DNA from: Amblyornis subalaris
Lineage: Eukaryota; Chordata; Aves; Passeriformes; Ptilonorhynchidae
Reading direction: 5' to 3'
Assembly: GCA_018881555.1 (NCBI GenBank)
Contig: JACAXG010000034.1
Location: 5,156,615-5,220,614 of the forward strand
Length of the DNA stretch: 64,000 bases
Shown: positions 38,701 through 64,000 of the stretch, piece by piece
Numbering within the stretch: the first letter of the stretch is position 1
Layout: every line of letters starts with the position of its first letter
The notes under the pieces: generated by a model
The model's input: only the letters and a program-made list of their open reading frames with translations
Databases searched by the model: none
Told to the model about the DNA's origin: nothing
Position numbers and translations under genes: made by a program

Positions 38701-39701
38701 TGTATAAACTAAACCAAACTTAACTTTAAACATTGCTTTTTAAATTTTTTTTTTAGTTGTGAGATGAAACTTGGTTGAATCACAGACTTTAAGCAGTACT
38801 GACATCTGATATTTTTTTGCTAAACTTACTTGCAATCCTGGATACTTCTGTATCTGTAAAAAATCGTATTTTGAAGCACCTTTGCATTGGTAAAGCACAA
38901 CTGTAAAATTATTCACACTAAGAAGTAGACAGTAGAGGTTTGCTGTTATATTGAGACTGTTTCTTATAAGAGTTTCTCTCCTTCTTTGAATCTCTTTTTT
39001 TTTTTTTTCCCTCTTTCTGTATATTCACTGAAGTATATGGCATCTGAATAACAGATCAAGCATATGCTGAGTGCTTGGTGCATATCCTTTAGAAAGTTAC
39101 TTAATCATATTTGTGCAAAGGTAGTATGCTCAATGCAGATGCTGATTTTGGACATTTGTGGAGGTTTCCAGTGGTACTTAGAATTATTTAAATTGTAGGC
39201 CCAATGTTGTAGGTGTGTAGTTCTCTGGCTGTTGGTACATCAGCTAGTACCCAGTTAGCTCAAGCAGATGACTAAGTTTGCTAAATCTGTGTCAGACATT
39301 GTCTTTTGTTGTACAGGTTGATTTGGGGTCTGGTGAAGCAGATCAGTGTTGCAGTGCAATTTAGGAGGTGCCAAATAACATATTAATATGGAATGAGACT
39401 TAACCATTTATCACTGTTAACGCTGTGGAGGAAGGGAGGGGAAGAGACTCATGTCCATGGTTACCTGCCTTTCCACCTACAAAAGCTCTGGAGTTGGGTT
39501 CTGGGGATTTGCGCTTTGAAAGGAAAAAGCATTAAACTTTTACAAATTGCAATTTTCAGAAATATTTCTTGAAATCTGTGCTAGTGTCATAAATACAGTT
39601 TTTCTTTTAATAAAGTTTGAGAAATCTTGTGATAATGGAATCCACAAGATGTGGCAGAGCAATTAGCCTCTATTATCTATACTTTTTATTCTAAACAATA
39701 A

Positions 39702-59317
<19,616 letters not shown>

Positions 59318-62199
59318 GTAGTTAAATACTTTCTTTTTTCCCCACGTTCCCCACAGTAGTAGTTCACCACACACAACAATGTATAAGGTAAACCTTAATA
59401 TTGATTCAAAAGGAGATTGTTATTAATAATCTAAATTTATGATTTTTTTTTTAATGTACATTCTGTGAATTTTGAGACATGTTTAGAGCTCTTAAATTGC
59501 TTGGAAAGTACATACTGGTTTTGTGCTTTTGGTAGCTGCTTTTAATAAACAATATATTCAGCCTAGTTATCTAACTGCTGGGAACTTCCCGGCTTTACCC
59601 TAAATGATGTGTCTCCAGCGTGAGCTGTACATCTGCTGGCAAATAGCTTTATAGTGTCCACTTTGTTTAATTTTATGTGACATTAGCTATCAGTGTTTAT
59701 TGAGGCAAAAATCACNTGGCAATATTTCATGGCAAGCTTAACTGTGACTGAGACGTGAATGTGTTTGTCAGTCATAACAAATTACTCACTTCATTCTCTG
59801 TCTCCCTGAGAAACAGAACACTTCTGCGTGTTAAAAGATGTGTGTGTTCTTTCTTCTCTCTCACTAAGTGATGTGTACCATTAATTTATCAAGATCACAA
59901 AATATGCTTCAGAACATCTTTTGTCATCTTTTCTCTTCCATTGTCTCTGAGAAGATGGTTTGAAATTTGCATATAAAATCTTTAGAGTTCATTGAACTTT
60001 AAGGATATGTTTCTGTAGCTGGAGGATGTTTCATATTCGGTGTGAAAGTGTGTATTCATTACACATTGAGGTTTTTAAAAATGTGTAGTTCAAGTCCTTG
60101 TGTCTGTTCTTTGAGAAACATTTAATGTTGTACGTCTGTCAATCTCTGCTGTTTTGTTTGAAAACANTAACTGTGCTAGAACTGGTTACTTACTATTTGA
60201 AGAAGCCATTTGAGTATAAAAACTTTTTTGATTGGATTATTAATCTTCTGGCAGTGCTGAAGCAAACTTCTTACCAGGCTGGAACAAGAATCACCTATTC
60301 AAGACCTGGTAAAAAGAAGAGAGAATGCCCTTCAAAATGTGTTAGGTTTAATGATTGAGGACTGTTATGTTTGTGGTGGTATGAATTAGAAATAAAAGGG
60401 ATGAGGAGTGCAAATGATGTGGAAAATAAGTACTTGGATTACTTTGAAGTAATTTTCACTCCTGATGGGCCTAAAGAGGTATCATAAAAAATTTAACTGA
60501 GAAAGATAAATACAAAAACTTAATTATAAAGATAGTATAAAGGTTTCCCGCTACAAAGGCGAACAGCAGACTGAGGCTGAGGAGGACCTGCAGCCATACC
60601 CAGGTGCTTTGGCAGAGCTCAGCNCCTCAGTATGGACCCCAGCATCGCATGAAGAACTCCTAGGGCAGGGACTGATACTCAGTCACTGACACACCCCCAA
60701 ACAGGTTTATCCACGACTTGCACTGAGGTGATGGAAGAAGGGAGAAATACCTGTGAATTGAGAAATCACCTTGCTCTTCTCATCTCAGCCATGCTCGTCT
60801 GAATCTGTCAAGGACAATAGCAATAAGGAGACAGACACTGAGACTGCATTATACCATCAAGAAAAACACTCCATCATAGCTCAGCACTGCTTCCACAACA
60901 TGACATCACTACAGCCTGAGCATAATTGGCGAGGTGATTGCACAAGCATTGCCAGGGGATTAGATTTAAAACTGTGTAATAGTTTGAAGGGATGTTGAAA
61001 TGCTGTTGTAATTCAAGGTACTAACAGTTTCTCCTGTTTAACACCAGGTTGTTCAGATGGTGTACTCCTGGAGAGGAGACATAAGCTAACCTTGGTAAAC
61101 AGAGAGATAGTGGGATTTACTTTGAATTTAAATTTCTAATACGCATTAATTAGCCTGTCTAAAGACCATTCCTTTAAGTGAGATGGTGAGTTCCTAAGAA
61201 ATGTTACTACTTCTTTGAGTAATTCTTGAATGGCTTCTTTAAGTAACCGCATATGAATAATTTCTTAAAAAAACTTAAACATCATTTAACCTGGACAGTT
61301 TCTGCAGGCAGTTGTTGTCCATGATAAATCTAACTCTCAAGTGACATTTTCTCTCCCTGCCTGCCAAATGCTGTCTTAGTTATGTCTAAACCCTGTGTGT
61401 ATCAAATATACNTAGCAAGGTGCTTAGGTGATTTTAAGATGCTTCCCCCTTCTACAATCAGTTGCTTTAACTCTGAGTGAAGATGGTGCAAACCTTAAAA
61501 ATGATGTTAAGAGTCCGATGAACTAGTTCAGAGGAAGTGGTTCAGTTCAGGCCTTTTAACTTCACACTGTGATACCTGGAGAGCTATTGCTTCTATCTAA
61601 CTTTCATATGACTCTTAATGATCAGCAAGAAACATGCAACTAAATAATGCAGAACTTGTCCCTGGATTAAATTAGAGGGAAACAGAAATACTGACAAGTT
61701 TAGGCCTGTTGTTGCAGTGCGTTTTCTCCTCAAACTTGTTCGGTAGCTCTAGGGATGCACTTAATGGGTGCTTAGCCTCAGCTTTCCCATATGCTGTGTT
61801 TATGATACTGACTTTGTCCNTGTTGTTTGAAATAGAAAAGGCTTAATGAGTGCAACAAATACCTCCTTTAAACTGTAGGTTTAAAAATACAGATCAGCCT
61901 GTTTAACAAGGGTGTTCAAAAACTTTTCTTAATCGGAGAAGTGTGTTATATCAAACTGCACCAGTATTTGACACCAATATTTTAGCCAGTTTATCTGAAA
62001 ATTGCTTNAATAAGAGATTTATGGCAACTATAGAAATGTAAAAATGGAAATGAAATTTCAGATACTTTCTAACATAGAGCNTTGCAGAATCTCTGGCTGT
62101 AGATCTGGTCTTCTCTATGGCATCATCTATTATTATTGTTTCCCAGTTTACAACTTCATATCAATGAAAATGGGTTTGCTTTTTTTGCTTTTTTTCAAG
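59318..62199 (+). other. CUL3: CUL3 intron 7 (2.9 kb)
   Basis: Starts GTAGTT and ends in a long T-tract followed by CAAG. A slightly GC-richer island at about 60540-60970 has no recognisable identity. No transposon or exon could be supported. Confidence 0.88.
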
Positions 62200-62376
62200 G
62201 GTTTACTGGACTTGAAGAGTAGGTTTGATCGTTTCCTTCAAGAATCTTTCAATAATGATCGGCTCTTCAAACAGACAATTGCGGGTGACTTTGAGTACTT
62301 CCTCAACCTCAACTCCAGGTCTCCAGAGTACCTCTCATTATTTATTGATGATAAGCTGAAAAAGGGAGTCAAGGGA
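62200..62376 (+). CDS. CUL3: CUL3 coding exon 8 (residues 344-402)
   Basis: 59 codons, [20 protein letters not shown] to [10 protein letters not shown], phase 0 at both ends. It covers the end of the third cullin repeat. The acceptor reads TTTTTTTCAAG|GGT, an AAG rather than a CAG or TAG site, rescued by a long T-tract. The donor GGA|GTAAGT is consensus. Residue 357 is glutamine (CAA); I remember leucine in human CUL3. The exon is a multiple of three. Confidence 0.96.

Positions 62377-64000
<1,624 letters not shown>

Noticed and set aside
60540..60970. GC-richer patch in intron 7 considered as an extra exon or retrocopy
   Set aside because: Frames are short, matching no known protein. The flanking exons already join in frame without it.

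Overview
The window is from a vertebrate nuclear genome, almost certainly a bird. It has long introns with GT-AG borders, one CpG-island promoter and AT-rich non-coding DNA, and its only recognisable transposons are CR1 LINE fragments with avian-type 3' ends. Many isolated single-base Ns show it is a draft assembly. It is ordinary euchromatin around one housekeeping gene. I found no operon, CRISPR array, virus, RNA gene or new multi-gene system.

Layout. Positions 1 to about 20070 are intergenic DNA upstream of the gene. They hold no exon I can support, only a few simple repeats, a perfect 27-bp duplication and a 46-53 bp minisatellite. A degraded CR1 tail at 20071-20262 abuts a CpG island (about 20263-21310). 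The island carries a CCAAT box, GC boxes, a pair of TCTCGCGAGA-type boxes, a G-rich purine tract and a nine-codon upstream ORF. The coding sequence of CUL3 (cullin-3) starts at 20912 on the plus strand and runs off the right edge. Nine coding exons are present: 20912-20977, 39723-39920, 47656-47769, 54553-54713, 55990-56104, 57352-57580, 59172-59317, 62200-62376 and 63313-63483. They join in frame to encode residues 1-459 of a protein that is 768 residues long in mammals (length recalled). Intron 1 is 18.7 kb and holds a minus-strand CR1 fragment. Intron 2 holds a longer plus-strand CR1 copy with an internal deletion.

Function. CUL3 is the scaffold of CRL3 ubiquitin ligases. The half encoded here is the N-terminal arm that binds BTB-domain substrate adaptors (KEAP1, KLHL and SPOP families). 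The cullin-homology half, which binds RBX1 and carries the NEDD8-acceptor lysine, lies beyond position 64000. The most useful second-look points are the crowded exon 6 splice acceptor with a premature stop behind its upstream AG, the exact match of exon 9 to the segment lost in human CUL3 exon-9-skipping disease, and the promoter architecture with an old CR1 tail at its edge.
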